This document shows positions 1 through 33,984 of a stretch of DNA of 64,000 nucleotides, in pieces. The position numbers and the translations under genes are program-made. The notes beneath the pieces are model-generated. The model had not been told where the DNA came from and did not search any database. It worked only from the letters and a program-made list of their open reading frames with translations. Positions within the stretch are counted from its first letter, which is position 1. Each line of letters opens with the position of its first letter. Source of the stretch: Microvelia longipes (Eukaryota; Arthropoda; Insecta; Hemiptera; Veliidae); contig JACMZG010001913.1 in assembly GCA_018340805.1 (NCBI GenBank), positions 8,810,570 through 8,874,569 on the forward strand, written 5' to 3'.

Positions 1-60
1 TACTCCAAAACATATGGGGAGCCAAATAATATTGGGTATAAAATAATCTATGAAACCATA

Positions 61-1248
61 TACAGGGTGTTTCATATAAAGTGTCCACCAAAGAAGGATG
101 TGATGGTACTCCTCAAAGGGAACGAAAAATGTTCTATAATGAAAACCTGGATCTCCAACCGTTTTCCCACAAGGTCAAATTTAATATTTAAAAAAAACAT
201 TTGACCTCACATCATAAAGTTGTTAATAGTGTTTAAACTGTTCAAGCTAGAAAGGCGAAATTGGTCTTGTTAAAAAGCTGAGTAAATTTCCTAAAGGAAA
301 AACTACCAACTATGTCAAATATTTTGGAACTACTGCCCAAAAATTGCATGAAAATTATTTTTTGAAAAAAGTTAATTTTATGGAATTTTTGTGGTTAGGA
401 CATTAGAGGAAGTAAGAGATGAGCAAAAGTTCAGCCAAGAACGGAAAAAACTTCTCTTATGATTGCCCTTTAAGTAAATGTAAATATTTTTATACATTCA
501 CTAGTCAAAAATGTAAACTATTGTTGCTAGAAGTTGCAAAAACTTATAATTTTTGTCGTATAAAAGAAAAAATAATGTGTTATTTTAACAAAATATTTTT
601 TTTTTTCGAAAGTAAACTTATAATACGATTTTTAGACTCTAGGAGGTAAAAAACATATTTTATTCTTACACATTTTTCTCTAAAACCACTATTTTTAAAG
701 ATTTTTAATTATTTTATGTACCATGTAAACATTGTAGAGATATGCAAAAATGCCAAAAAAATTACAGTTTTTCCAACTTCTAGGAAGAATGGCTTAACAT
801 TTTGACTATTGAATGTATGATGAAGTTTGGGTTTTCTTAAAGGGCAATCATAAGAGAAGTTTTTCCCGTTCTTGGCTGAACTTTTGCTCATCTCTTACTT
901 CCTCTAATGGCCTAACACAAAAATTCCATAAAATAAATTTTTTCAAAAAACCATTTTTCAGGCAAATTTTTGGGCAGTAGTTCCAAAATATTTGACATAG
1001 TTGGTAGTTTTTCCTTTAGAAAATTTACTCAGCTTTCTAACAAGACCAATTTCGCCTTTCTAGCTTGAATAGTTTAAACGCTATTAACAACTTTATGATG
1101 TGAGGCCAAATATTTTTTTAAAATATTAAATTTGACCTTGGGGAAAACGGTAGGAGATCCGGGTTTTCATTAAAGAACATTTTTCGTTCCCTTTGAGGAG
1201 TTCTATCACATCCTTCTTTGGTGCACACTTTATATGAAACACCCTGTA
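61..1248. mobile_element. Fold-back DNA element, TA target duplication
   Basis: Two arms of roughly 480-500 bp (about 61-553 and 745-1248) are inverted copies of each other around a loop of about 190 bp. The ends read TACAGGGTGTTTC and its complement GAAACACCCTGTA, and TA lies on both sides (59-60 and 1249-1250), as expected for a TA-targeting non-autonomous DNA transposon. The arms differ by scattered substitutions and small indels, so it is not a fresh inversion. Both arms encode the same short peptide start (MSKSSAKNGKNF) on opposite strands, which is a consequence of the inversion and not a gene. No transposase is present. Confidence 0.75.
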
Positions 1249-1339
1249 TAATGAATCCCTTGAAGGGCCTCTTTGGAAAAGCATATAAAAATGCAGCATG
1301 GGTACTAAGAAGCATAAGGAAAAGTGACAAAATCAAATC

Positions 1340-2690
1340 ATTGGGTGTCCAGAAGTATTAGAGAAATCATTTATGAGTTTATGGATGCCTAAAAGTATTG
1401 GGAAACCATTAAGATTTGATTATGAGTGCCTAAACATAGTGGGGAAATCATTATGAGTTACTTATGGAGTGCCTAAAGTATTGGGAACCATTAAATTTGA
1501 TTATAGAGTGCCTAAACATAGGGGAAATCATTTATGAGTTACTTATGGAGTGCCTAATAGTATTGGGAAACCATTTAAGATTTGATTATAGAGTGCCTAA
1601 ACATAGTGGGGAAATCATTTATGAGTTACTTATGGAGTGCTAAAAGTATTGGAAACCATTTAAGATTTGATTAAGAGTGCCTTGTGGAAATCATTTATGA
1701 GTTACTTATGGAGTGCCTAAAAGTATTGGAAACATTTAAGATTTGATTATGGAGTGCCTAAACATAGTGGGGAAATCATTTATGAGTTACTCATGGAGTG
1801 CCTAAAAGTATTGGGAAACCATTTAAGATTTGATTATAGAGTGCCTAAACATAGTGGGGAAATCATTTATGAGTTACTTATGGAGTGCCTAAAAGTATTG
1901 GGAAACCATTTAAGATTTGATTATAGAGTGCCTAAACATAGTGTGGAAATCATTTATGAGTTACTTATGGAGTGCCTAAAAGTATTGGGAACATTTAGAT
2001 TTGTTATGGAGTGCCTAAACATAGTGGAAATCATTTATGAGTTACTTATGGAGTGCCTAAAAGTATTGGGAAACCATTTAAGATTTGATTATGGAGTGCC
2101 TAAACATAGTGGGGAAATCATTTATGAGTTACTCATGGAGTGCCTAAAAGTATTGGGAAACCATTTAAGATTTGATTATAGAGTTCCTAAACATAGTGGG
2201 GAATCATTTATGAGTTACTTGGAGTCTAAAGTATTGGGAAACCATTTAGATTGATTATGGAGTGCCTAAACATAGTGGGGAAATCATTTATGAGTTACTC
2301 ATGGAGTGCTAAAGTATGGGAAACCATTTAAGAATTTGATTTATGAGTTCCTAAACTAGTGGGGAAATCATTTATGAGTACTCATGGAGTGCCTAAAAGT
2401 ATTGGGGAAATCATTTATGAGTTACTTATGGAGTGCTAAAAGTAGTGGGGAAATCATTTATGGTTACTCATGGAGTGCCTAAAGTATGGGGAATCATTAT
2501 GAGTTACTTATGGAGTGCCTAAAGGTGGGGAAATCATTTATGAGTTACTTATGGAGTGCCTAAAAGTAGTGGGGAAATCATTTATGAGTTACTTATGGAG
2601 TGCCTAAAAGTATTGGGGAAATTTATGAGTTACTTATGGAGTGCTTAAAAGTATTGGGGAAATCATTTAACAGTAGATTATGGGGTGTTG
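1340..2690. repeat. 87-bp satellite array with about 43-bp half-units
   Basis: About 15 tandem copies of an 87-bp unit, each made of two related halves. One half carries GGAGTGCCTAAACATAGTGG and the other GGAGTGCCTAAAAGTATTGG. The later part collapses to the single half-unit. Many 1-2 base indels, often in homopolymers, could be real drift or long-read consensus error. Because 87 is divisible by 3 the array gives a 166-residue repetitive open frame at 1754-2254, which is not a real protein. Confidence 0.9.
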
Positions 2691-2910
2691 TGAAGTATTG
2701 GGTCTGGGGTTTTTATATAATTGTTGGAAAATGCAATATTGATGTCTATAGATGTATTGGGAGGAGCTCAAGTAAATTAACTACGTGGTGTCTAAACGTA
2801 TTGGGCTTAGGAATGCTAGTGGAACTTTTTAAGTTTTCACAGACTTAATTCCACCAAAAAAGTATGATGTACCAAAATCGAATTAGTTTATTAAGCACAT
2901 GTGTTTTTAG
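2691..2910. other. Intron end upstream of first visible GALNT exon
   Basis: Degenerating satellite sequence gives way to unique AT-rich DNA ending in the 3' splice site GTGTTTTTAG at 2901-2910. No other feature is visible here. Confidence 0.5.
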
Positions 2911-24827
<21,917 letters not shown>

Positions 24828-25123
24828 TGCCGTGAAAACTCAAGCACTACCAAGTGTCTACGTATCAACCCATAAGCTATTTAGATCACTACAGTAAGAC
24901 TCTCGCTTACAAAGCTTGGGGCATCACGAGATAGTGCCGTGAAAACTCAAGCACTACCAAGTGTCTACGCATCAACCCATAAGCTATTTAGATCACTACA
25001 GTAAGACTCTTACTTTCAAAGGTTGGGGCATTACGAGATAGTGCCGTGAAAACTCAAGCTCTATCAAGTGTCTACGCATCAACTCATAACCTGTATATTT
25101 CAATTTCATTTATGATTTGTAAT

Positions 25124-25129
25124 AATAAA
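25124..25129 (+). terminator. Candidate poly(A) signal of GALNT
   Basis: AATAAA about 300 nt after the stop, the first canonical signal downstream of the triplication. AT-rich DNA contains further AATAAA strings, so the used site is uncertain. Confidence 0.5.
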
Positions 25130-26225
25130 ATATATTTCTAGAAATATCCTAATGAAGTCTTAAGTTATAATTTAGACTTAGCTTTGGTAACCAATATTGG
25201 TAATGAATCCATGGTAATTTTGTGGTTAAACATATTGTAAAAAAAACTTCAAGTTATCTGAGCAACGCTTTATCATTATATTCTCTTTCAGTATGTGATA
25301 AATAATTATGATTAGCTCTAAAATTTAAATAAATTTCATTTTCATTTAAAAATTAATACATCATTTTCAGCATTAAATATAACAAAAATCATTTTTAATA
25401 TTTTTTTAATCACTTTTACTTTTTTTATGATTATCAACCATGAAAAAAAAATATTGAAATGATTTTACTTGATAGTATCATTAGTTAATTTGATCTAAAA
25501 TGTGAGAAAATTATTAAAAGTTTAACTATTTAATATGTTAATAGTGAAATGATTTTACTTGATCAAATTACTAGATCTAGTTAGATTGATCTAAAATGAG
25601 AGAAAAGTTATGGTAAATCATAAAACTAACTTTTGCCGACCAATTCTCTTGCCGTATATTTTCATTTTAAAAATTACCTAAATAAATTTCATTTAAATGT
25701 AATTAAAATATTATTATTATTGTTTCTAATAAAATATGCTTTGAAAAAGATAAGTGTGCAAAATATCAAATTAAATTTGGAAATTGTATTTTTCGTTGAA
25801 CGAAAATTGGTAAATTGTTTTTATTATTATTATTAAAATAAATGTAAAATGTATATATATGTGCCATTTATTATTTTGGTGATTTTTTTTCTTTTATGGT
25901 AAATAGAATTGTTAGTAGTAGTGAAATTATTGTTAATTAATTTAAATTTTAAGGGAGAGTGTTGCACGGAATGTTTTAGATTATAATATGGTTGGTCGAC
26001 CTATCAAATATGTTTATATTGTTGGTGTACTTCTGTAAAGTCACTTTGTAGCAAATATAGCTCAAGTTAAAAGCACACTGAAAAAGGGCTTAGTGCTTGT
26101 AAAGGAAATATCAAGTACCATTATTTATTATTAAAATTTGTAAATAAGTGTACGAAATAAAAGTTTTAATTTTGCTTTAATTATAATTATTTAAAATTAT
26201 AGAGGTTGCGTTTACCGTAAGTTGA
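25130..26225. other. Intergenic AT-rich DNA, no gene
   Basis: Poly-A/T-rich with no convincing coding frame. The 67-codon frame at 25633 has no domain and low-complexity composition. Confidence 0.5.
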
Positions 26226-26229
26226 AGAA

Positions 26230-26560
26230 TTAATTGAAGAATCAGCTACCGTCGATACTTGTGTTAGATATGAATATCCCTAGATCGGTTTCGGCTTAAC
26301 TCCATCATCAGTAGACGAGAATGTAATTGAGCTAAAATAGTTATATCAGTGAATATTTTTTAATCTCAATGAGCACGATGAGCACTCTGAAGAATTGTAT
26401 AGATCATCTTCATAGGGTTCTTTGAGACTAGAAGTTATTCACTGATACTTTATTAGTTGAGAGCTCGAGTGTATTCCCGTCTGCTGATGATGGCGTTAAG
26501 CCGAAAACTGATCCATCTATATAACAGCAAGTATCGATAGTAGCTGATATTTCAATAATT
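26230..26560. mobile_element. Inverted pair with decayed hammerhead motifs (fourth family)
   Basis: AATCAGCTACCGTCGATACT (26239) and AGTATCGATAGTAGCTGATA (26530-26550) are inverted ends. Inside each, outward-facing, are CTGATGA (26311-26305 on -, 26484-26490 on +), a GG..CC helix II and GAAA. The sequence that should form helix III is no longer self-complementary in either copy. Confidence 0.55.
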
Positions 26561-27383
26561 ATTTAATTCTTATCAATGATTATTTAATTCTGTTATATTT
26601 AAGCACATTTTTGTTAATCTGATTTATCATTTATACCAAAATTTTATTTATACCAAAATTTGGCTATATTCTGTTGCGATACACTCTTCTTTAAATTTTA
26701 AATCAAAATATGTAAATAATAACTATTTCCCTCGACTGTTATAATTGTTCCATATCAATGTTGAATTAATATAATTTTTATTGTTTTCTTATTGTCTTTA
26801 GACTAATTTATTTGAAAAATTGAAACATATCTACGACTTTACAATGAATAAAATGTTAAAATATATGGAGACTTTTGATACTAAAATGATCAAACATAAG
26901 AAATAGATTGGCTGAAATATTAAAAAATTGTATTACTTACTTTTTACTTTTTAAAGTTTGATATGCTTTTTATATAAATTAAAGCAAAATCTAATATTTT
27001 TTTTTTAAAAAAAAGATAAAGTAAATAAATTTCATGTTGTAAAACAAGAAAGATCTCCTCTATTGAGTCTAGTGACTAAGAGCAGATGTAAACAAAATAC
27101 TGTTCTATCTGTAGGTTTGAGATTGAGGTAGATTCATTTGAAGGGATATTATTTAAGCTTTATAAGTTTAATAACTTAAGATTATTTTTCAACTTGCAGA
27201 AAACTTTAGTCTCGAAGATGAGTCTGTGCAAGTAGAGCTTATTAACTATATACAAGAACATCTTGTCCAAATTTTTTCCAAAAATAACACTGGGATTGAA
27301 CCAATGTGAGCATCATCATTGCAAGACAGAATTAATATAAGATAAGCTTTAGTTTTTAAGCTAAGTCGACACTTGAAATCAGG
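26561..27383. other. Intergenic AT-rich DNA, no gene
   Basis: No repeat family, open frame or RNA was recognised. Confidence 0.5.
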
Positions 27384-28022
27384 GAGGACCTGAAAAATGT
27401 GACTTATTTTGTACTAATTCAAACCAAATTTGAAAGTATACCTTAAATTATGAAGAAAAAACATAGTCTGCCTATCCAGAGTCCCTTCATACATATGAAA
27501 ATTCTCAAAATTTTAGAAAATTGCATATTCTAAAATATTCTGTGGGTCGTATGCAAAACACGAAGAGAACATTTTTAAAGCTGATAATATATCCTATTAT
27601 ACAAGTGTTTAATCATCAAAATCAGATGACTACAACCAAAGTTATGGCTCTTTCAAAAACACCAAAAAATGTTTAATTAATGCAATCTGTAAATTTCTTG
27701 ACAAAATATTGGCGTTTTGTGCATTTTTTTGGCCATTTAACAAATGTCATAACTTTAGTCGTGGTTATCCGAATTTGATGAAAAAACACTCGTTTTAAAG
27801 GATATTTTTTTCAGATTTAAAAAATGTTCCCTTCATGTTTTGAACACGAAGGGATATTTTGAACATTTAAAACAACACAACCCGTAAGGAAACACCTATT
27901 GTAAGAAAACTGGACTTAGTGAGAGGCAGACTAGGCTTTTCCTTAATAATTTAAGGTATATTTTTGGAAATATATACCTTTAGTTTAAAATCACTTTTTT
28001 TAGGCCTGGCTCTTAAATTACA
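27384..28022. mobile_element. Family C fold-back element, copy 4
   Basis: GGACCTGAAAAATGTGACTT at the left and TTTTTAGGCCTGGCTCTTAA at the right, with inverted internal halves (CAAAACACGAAGAGAACATT against a counterpart near 27825). It is more diverged than copies 1 and 2. Confidence 0.7.
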
Positions 28023-28140
28023 AGTAAGGCCCAACCCCTTCTAGAAAAAATGTACCCCCTCTGGCGAAGTAGTTTTTAGTGGAAGTCTCTGAATGGTGTG
28101 TGAAACCGCCCCCTCAGGGATTGGTTTCGCCACCACTACT
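28023..28140. repeat. Short dispersed repeat, second copy
   Basis: AGTAGTTTTTAGTGGAAGTC, then GTGTGTGAAACCGCCCCCTC, matches about 100 bp at 6560-6660. Ends are undefined. Confidence 0.5.
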
Positions 28141-28581
28141 ATAAAGGCCATAGTCAGTCCATGCACTCATGGCTGAGGACCTTCTAGTATAAGACTTCAT
28201 GCTAGTTAAATCGCATTCATGACTGAAAGCTAGTTAGCATGATAAAACTGTTAGCCATAGGACATCTTCTTATTTTCATTTGTTTCAAGTGCTTTTTGTT
28301 TTATCTTATGTTTAAGTTGTTTTTAGCCATTTATATTCTAGAATTGTCCCTATACTTATAATAATTTCAAAATTTAAAAAAATAATATGTGACTCAAAAA
28401 ACTGAAAGTGTATTAAATTAGACAAGCAAAAGTCTTAATTAAACTCAGAGAACTACAAAAAGCATTAATAAATAACTTAGAGAGTGGTTTAACTTAAAGA
28501 GTGTTTTAAATTTAAAAATATAGACAAAGATATAAATTTTAATTTTTATAGTATTTTTATGGTTGTCAAATTTTGTTATTA

Positions 28582-28986
28582 CAGCCTATCGTTTAGTTTA
28601 AAAATCCTCAAGGTCATAAGTATTTTGTGGATTGGCCAATCAGAGAAGCCGCTACCAACCTCTCACTTAAAAAGAGAAAAAAAAATCCTACCACAATAAC
28701 CGCTGTAAGGAAAAAACCTTCTTCCCGGCAATCGTTCACTTCGTTTGTGGTTCTTCTTTTTATTACATCGTTTTGAAACTACTTTCAAATTAATTTTAAA
28801 AATGATATTTTAAAATAAAACTACACAAACAAAATATAAAAAAAAACATCGCCAAGAAAATAAGAGTAAAATAACCTGATTTGTTTACATAGTTTTTTCA
28901 ACTCCCTTCTTGCAGGGATTTTTTTTCTTAAGAATCAGTGGTGTCTAAACTGACCTGTCAAGATTTTTAAACTTAACGATAGACTG
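28582..28986. mobile_element. Family F MITE, copy 4
   Basis: 405 bp, ends CAGCCTATCGTTTAG and CTTAACGATAGACTG, TA on both sides. Very similar to copies 1 and 2. Confidence 0.9.
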
Positions 28987-29269
28987 TAAATTAGTATTTT
29001 AAAGCAGAGCCATATCTCATTGTAGCATATAGTAATATGCTTAATATGGTAATGCTTACTAAGTACTTTATTTACCAAGACTTCAATAGTCTAGAGTGTT
29101 TGATTTCCCTCCTGAAGCATTAGAGCAAATATACTCTAATTCACATAAAATTTATAATTAAAAAAATAATTATAAAATATTAAAATTTTTGGAAATAAAT
29201 TGGAATCCTTTTGTTATAACATTTTTTTTCAAATTATTGCATTTAGTTTGAAAATCTGATTTGTATTAA

Positions 29270-29630
29270 TAAATTAATTTTACTTACTTAATTACATCTA
29301 AGTAAGTGAGTGAATTGATTTTACTTATTTAGTTACATTTAAGTAAGCGAATAAATTAATATTGCTTGCTTAATTACATTTAAATAAGGGGGTTAATTAA
29401 TTTTATTTATTTAATTACATTTAAGCAAGTGAGTAAATTAATGTTGCTTACTTAATTATATTTAAGTAAGTGAGTAAATTAACTTTGCTCGCTTAATTAC
29501 ATTTAAATAAGTGAGTTAATTAATTTTACTTATTTAATTACATTTAAGTAAGTGAATAAATTAATGTTGCTTACTTATATATATATTTAAGTAAGTGGGT
29601 AAATTAATCTTACTTACCTAATAATATTTA
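29270..29630. repeat. 41-bp minisatellite of self-complementary units
   Basis: About eight units near 41 bp containing TTACTTAATTACATTTAAGT. Each unit is itself an imperfect palindrome (TTACTTA against TAAGTAA), so the array could form a row of hairpins. Confidence 0.8.
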
Positions 29631-30279
29631 ATTAATTGAGAATTAATTTTTAATCAATTAATGTTACTTTTATTATTATTATTATTATTAAATGAATTAT
29701 TGAATTAGTTTTATTATTTATTTTTATGAAAATATGTTATTATTATTGGACTTTCATTTAAATTCAAGTAGTTTTTAGTAAATTAGCATTTCATTTGCTA
29801 CCTAATATTGTATTTGGTTAAACTTATTTATCTAAACTGTAAATTTTCTAGTACTGTTGGCATCTTAGATTATAACAATTTTTTATAAATACATGTCTAA
29901 AAATATCCTAAATCCTATCGATTTCTGGTATTATTTATTTTATATCTAAATTAGTATAATTTTCTGTTATAAAATTCGCTATAACCGTAACACGTTATAA
30001 TTGTAAAAATGATGTAAATTTTGTATCATAAATTACATATCAGTTATAAAATGAGTACATTATTGGGAAAATTGTGTAGTTAAGAGTATATTCTATATAG
30101 GGTATAATTGTGTATACATTTATATATTTTGTAAGACATATCTTTTTAGGGTTTATTATTTTACTATCGTTGAAGTTATACCATTAGTTGTTTTTAAAGG
30201 GATTTTGTGGTCCGCATTAAGCATTATTAGGATAAAGTAACACAAGTTTTAAACAGGTAATATAGCGTCATGATCAGAA
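29631..30279. other. Intergenic AT-rich DNA, no gene
   Basis: Low-complexity, with a short (ATT)n run near 29670. Nothing else. Confidence 0.5.
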
Positions 30280-30640
30280 TTATTTATGAACAATTCATCG
30301 TAAACATCTTTATGTTGATAAATTTTAAGTCATGTTTGTTTATGAACAATTCATCATAAACATTTTTATGTTGATACTTTTTAAATCATGTTTGTTTATG
30401 AACAATTTATCATAGACATTTTTATGTCGATACTTTTTAAATCATGTTTGTTTATGAACAATTCATCACAAACATCTTTATGTTGATACATTTTAAATCT
30501 TGTTTGTTTATGAACAATTCATCACTAACATTTTTATGTTGATACTTTTAAAATCATGTTTGTTTATGAACAATTCATCACTAACATTTTTATGTACTTT
30601 TTAAATCATGTTTGTTTATGAACAGTTCAAAAACAACTCT
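30280..30640. repeat. 56-bp minisatellite
   Basis: About six and a half units of 56 bp containing TTTATGAACAATTCATCATA and TTTTTAAATCATGTTTG; the period is seen at 30283 and 30339. TTTATGAACAATTCAT is weakly palindromic. The next 335 bp (30641-30975) are unclassified, with a decayed CTGATGA string on each strand. Confidence 0.85.
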
Positions 30641-30975
30641 GATGATGATTGCATGAGAACTGAAGCCTGTCTTTCCCTTAATTGTTTATCTGATAATATA
30701 TTAACATCTGAACAGATTGATTCGATTATAGTTGGACCTGTTAATTATAATTAGACAATGTTTTGTTCTGAACTTGTGTTATTACATCAAAATCATGCTT
30801 ATTGTTAAGGATAAATACGTTTGGTTAATTGTTAAAAACTAAAAGACACAATACTACTTAAAAACTAAGATTAATAATAAAACTTAATTGTCAAACTGCT
30901 TTTAATCTAGCTAGAGGCCATCATCAGTGTAATCAATACTCTATTGCTGCATTCATTTGTTTGATTAGATAAATG

Positions 30976-31419
30976 CAAAGAGACTAATACTTAGAGGGAG
31001 GATACAACAGCTCTTTTCATTCCTTGGGTAGCTAGGTTCCATAACTGTATATTGGTGACGTCATTTTTTGATTTTTCATAATAATTACAATTTAACGTAA
31101 ATATTATTTTATTTTTTAACTATTTTGTTTCAAATCAAGTTAAATGAATTTAAAATAAGTTTTAATTATTATCTATAGCATGTATTCTTTAATTGTTAAA
31201 TAAAGTGGTTTAATGTGGCATCACTGAAAAATGTCCATCGTTAGTAGAGTGTATGCTACAATAGGGGTTGTAGAGAGGTGGGGGAGTATCAAGCCTCTCT
31301 TTGGAGACTATAGTAAGGATAAGTACAGTTATGGCACCTAGTGGAAGCCGTCTCACTTCGATACCCCTTATCACTGTGCTATTCTGCCCGTATACTACCT
31401 CTAAGTATTAGTCTCTTTG
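30976..31419. mobile_element. Family I element, copy 2, hAT-like
   Basis: 444 bp. Ends CAAAGAGACTAATACTTAGA and TCTAAGTATTAGTCTCTTTG form an exact inverted repeat, and the exact 8-bp duplication GATAAATG flanks it (30968-30975, 31420-31427). It is non-coding; the duplication length suggests a hAT-mobilised MITE. Confidence 0.88.
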
Positions 31420-31892
31420 GATAAATGGCATATAACCGTATATCTAATAAACACGTCTATTATCAATTTTTAAATAAAGGACTGAATGACTAATTAATCT
31501 AATGACTAGCTAACCAATAGTGTACAGCGATAATATTTCACCCATCATTGTGAGATGCTAGTCATTAACGTAATTCTAGGACTGAAAGTAATTTGTTCCT
31601 TTATTTATGTGATGATAGACTGCAATTTCATCAAGAAAATAAATAAATCAATTCATCAAACATCTCTGAAATCAATTGCCAATTATTAATTATGAATTTA
31701 TCATTATTCGATTTTTACCTTCTTTGTTGGCCTTTAGACATTTTTTTTAATTAAAACATACCTAATGATTGATTAATGAAGTTTTTGATTCACTAATAAG
31801 TTTGTAGAACTTCCACATTATTGCACAAATAGTATAAACTATAGGTTTTAGTTCTACAAATATTAGAGAGACACAATTATTTATTTATAAAT

Positions 31893-31934
31893 TGCGATTT
31901 ATATTTCGACTAGCTCTGTAGTCATCTTCAGGCA
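31893..31934 (-). ncRNA. Hammerhead ribozyme motif, complete core
   Basis: - strand: stem I TGC/GCA, core CTGAAGA (31931-31925), helix II GACT/AGTC, GAA, then ATATAAAT (near self-complementary) and C17. All catalytic positions are as expected. Confidence 0.65.
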
Positions 31935-32119
31935 TTATCACAAAATGTTTTTAAGTTTAATGTTACATCAATAACAACACACTAAAAATTAATAACTTAA
32001 ACACTAATTAAGGTAACCAAGAATACAAATTATTAAAAAAAACGAGTAAAACTAGTTGAAATTTAAAAAGGTCAGACTAGAATAAATAAAAAAAAGGTTT
32101 TTTTTTATTTATTCTAGTC

Positions 32120-32644
32120 CAAGGATCTTGAATAAAGGGGATGACGCACTAAGTCGATTTGCCATACAAACTAGTGACCCCATCGAAAACCAGAAAATAG
32201 AGAGAATTCAACACGAAACACACGTCAAAAACCAACTGCTTATGCTTGGTACAAACTGCACATGCTTATAATTCTTAAAACAGCGCAGGTCTTAAAATTT
32301 AGAGGCAAACTTACGTCACTATGGTTTCCATTGTTTATTGCTTGAGAAGGTTATAACAAAACACGCTTAAATTATCACTCTCTGAAGAGGCAAAGTATAT
32401 TTCAAAATTTAAAATTATATAAGCACAAATGACTTAAAAAGCACCACAAATGTAACAATCACGAGAAGCACAGAAGAAAGTTGAGAAGCAAACTCGACAA
32501 CCTTGCTACATAACCTGCGTTTGGTGATTTTTTCATTATAATCAAGGGGAAGGGGTAAATTTGCTTCTAATTCTCTCTCTCATACAACTTCCATGGGGTC
32601 AGAAAAGTTCCTTAATGCATCATCCCCTTTATTCAAGATCCTTG
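32120..32644. mobile_element. Family A MITE, copy 2 (525 bp), hAT-like
   Basis: Ends CAAGGATCTTGAATAAAGGG and CCCTTTATTCAAGATCCTTG are inverted. The exact 8-bp duplication TTCTAGTC lies at 32112-32119 and 32645-32652. Inserted between the arms of the ribozyme-bearing inverted repeat, so younger than it. Confidence 0.92.
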
Positions 32645-32700
32645 TTCTAGTCTGACCATGTTATTGATGTAAGGTTAAACTTAAAAACATTTAGTGATAG

Positions 32701-32742
32701 TGCCTGAAGATGACTACAGAGCTAGTCGAAATATATATAGCA
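32701..32742 (+). ncRNA. Hammerhead ribozyme motif, complete core
   Basis: Stem I TGC (32701-32703) pairs with GCA (32740-32742). Core CTGAAGA follows, then helix II GACT/AGTC, GAA (32728-32730), the perfectly self-complementary ATATATAT (32731-32738) and A17. Facing away from its partner at 31893-31934. Confidence 0.68.
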
Positions 32743-32803
32743 ATTTATAAATAAATAATTGTGTCTCTCTAATATTTGTGAAACTAAAACCTATAGTTTA
32801 TAC

Positions 32804-33984
32804 TATTTTTGCAATAATACCTAATGATTTTGAAAAGTTATTTTTTTTATATCGTAAATAGCTATATAAACTATTTTTAATAGTTAATTTGTTGTATTTT
32901 TATATTTTCTTTATTATTGATTTTATAGATTTTAAATATTTATTTCAGGGTGGGGAAGGGGTAAATTTGTCCAAATTAGGTTGACAATTTAATATTTTTT
33001 AGTTATTTTTATGAAACAATTTTATTGAATTTTCAATGATAATATCCTTTCTCTATTTCCTATAATGGGATATACAAAGTGTTTAAATAGTAATCTAAAT
33101 GTGTTCCCTCTTGTTTTAATATAATTTCCTCTTTTTGTCGCATAACGATTTTAAAGAAAATTGTGGGTAAAGTTTCATATATGTTGTCAATACAAAAAAG
33201 CCCAAAGGACTTGTTCCATTGGAACAAAACTGGCTTTCAAAATCGAAGAATATATTATTAGATTTTGGGTATAATCCAACTATACGTTTCTAAACGTAAC
33301 AATTTTAAATATATCCTGATTCTTTTTTAAAAAATATATTATTTATTGAAAACGTTGAAATGTATTTCTATTCATTTTCAATGATTTCTGTTAGAATAGA
33401 TCCAAGCTGCCAAGCCATGGATGTATGTTTTATCAAACATACATGTTGTTTTCATACCTCATGGGGTGGGTGTACCCTTTCATAGAAGAATCCTGTTCTG
33501 TGGGCTATTTCTGAGCATAATCGGGCATTATTAATGCCAGTTTGGCCAACACATCACCACAGTATCTCTACTAGTTTTAATATCTGAATTCGGACCTATT
33601 TAATAAAATAAAATTGATGAAATACTTCAGCCAAGAAATTAATTATTATCCTTTCCTTTGTCTTTCTTTAACAGATTTTATACTACTGTATACCTTTTTG
33701 CTTTACCGTAGGATTTGAATGTACATTTCATTGTCAATATATTATACTATAAGTCTACTTGTAATATCATTATTTTTAAGTTATTGTTGTATGTTGTATA
33801 TTATAAATGTTATTTTTATTATGTAATGTAATTATGCAAAGGAGAAGATTATGATGTTTTTATAATGTAGTCATTCTTACAGATATGTGCCTTTCAATTA
33901 TACCTACTAAGAATATAGTTTATGTCTATTATTTGATGTTTTATTTGAAATTTACAATTCCCAATTCCGAACCCACTTAGCGGT
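32804..33984. other. Intergenic AT-rich DNA, no gene
   Basis: No coding frame, repeat family or RNA was recognised across this 1.2 kb. Confidence 0.5.

Larger units (their letters stand above)
31835..32803. mobile_element. Inverted pair with hammerhead motifs (fifth family), interrupted
   Basis: Arms AACTATAGGTTTTAGTTCTA (from about 31836) and its diverged complement to about 32803 are inverted, about 140 bp or more each. A family A MITE (32120-32644) has inserted between them with an 8-bp duplication. Each arm has an outward-facing hammerhead motif. The interior has no coding sequence. Confidence 0.75.

Noticed and set aside
419..891. Two short proteins with the same start (MSKSSAKNGKNF) on opposite strands
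   Set aside because: They are the same sequence in the two arms of the fold-back element at 61-1248; no domain and no independent support.
1754..2254. 166-residue repetitive protein
   Set aside because: It arises because the 87-bp satellite period is divisible by 3; neighbouring units are broken by indels.
1340..2690. CRISPR-like array
   Set aside because: Units are contiguous with no unique spacers; the genome is eukaryotic. The same holds for the other tandem arrays.
30640..30925. CTGATGA strings at 30648 (+) and 30917 (-)
   Set aside because: The second core is GAAG or TAAA, helix II is weak, and the two are not inverted copies of each other.
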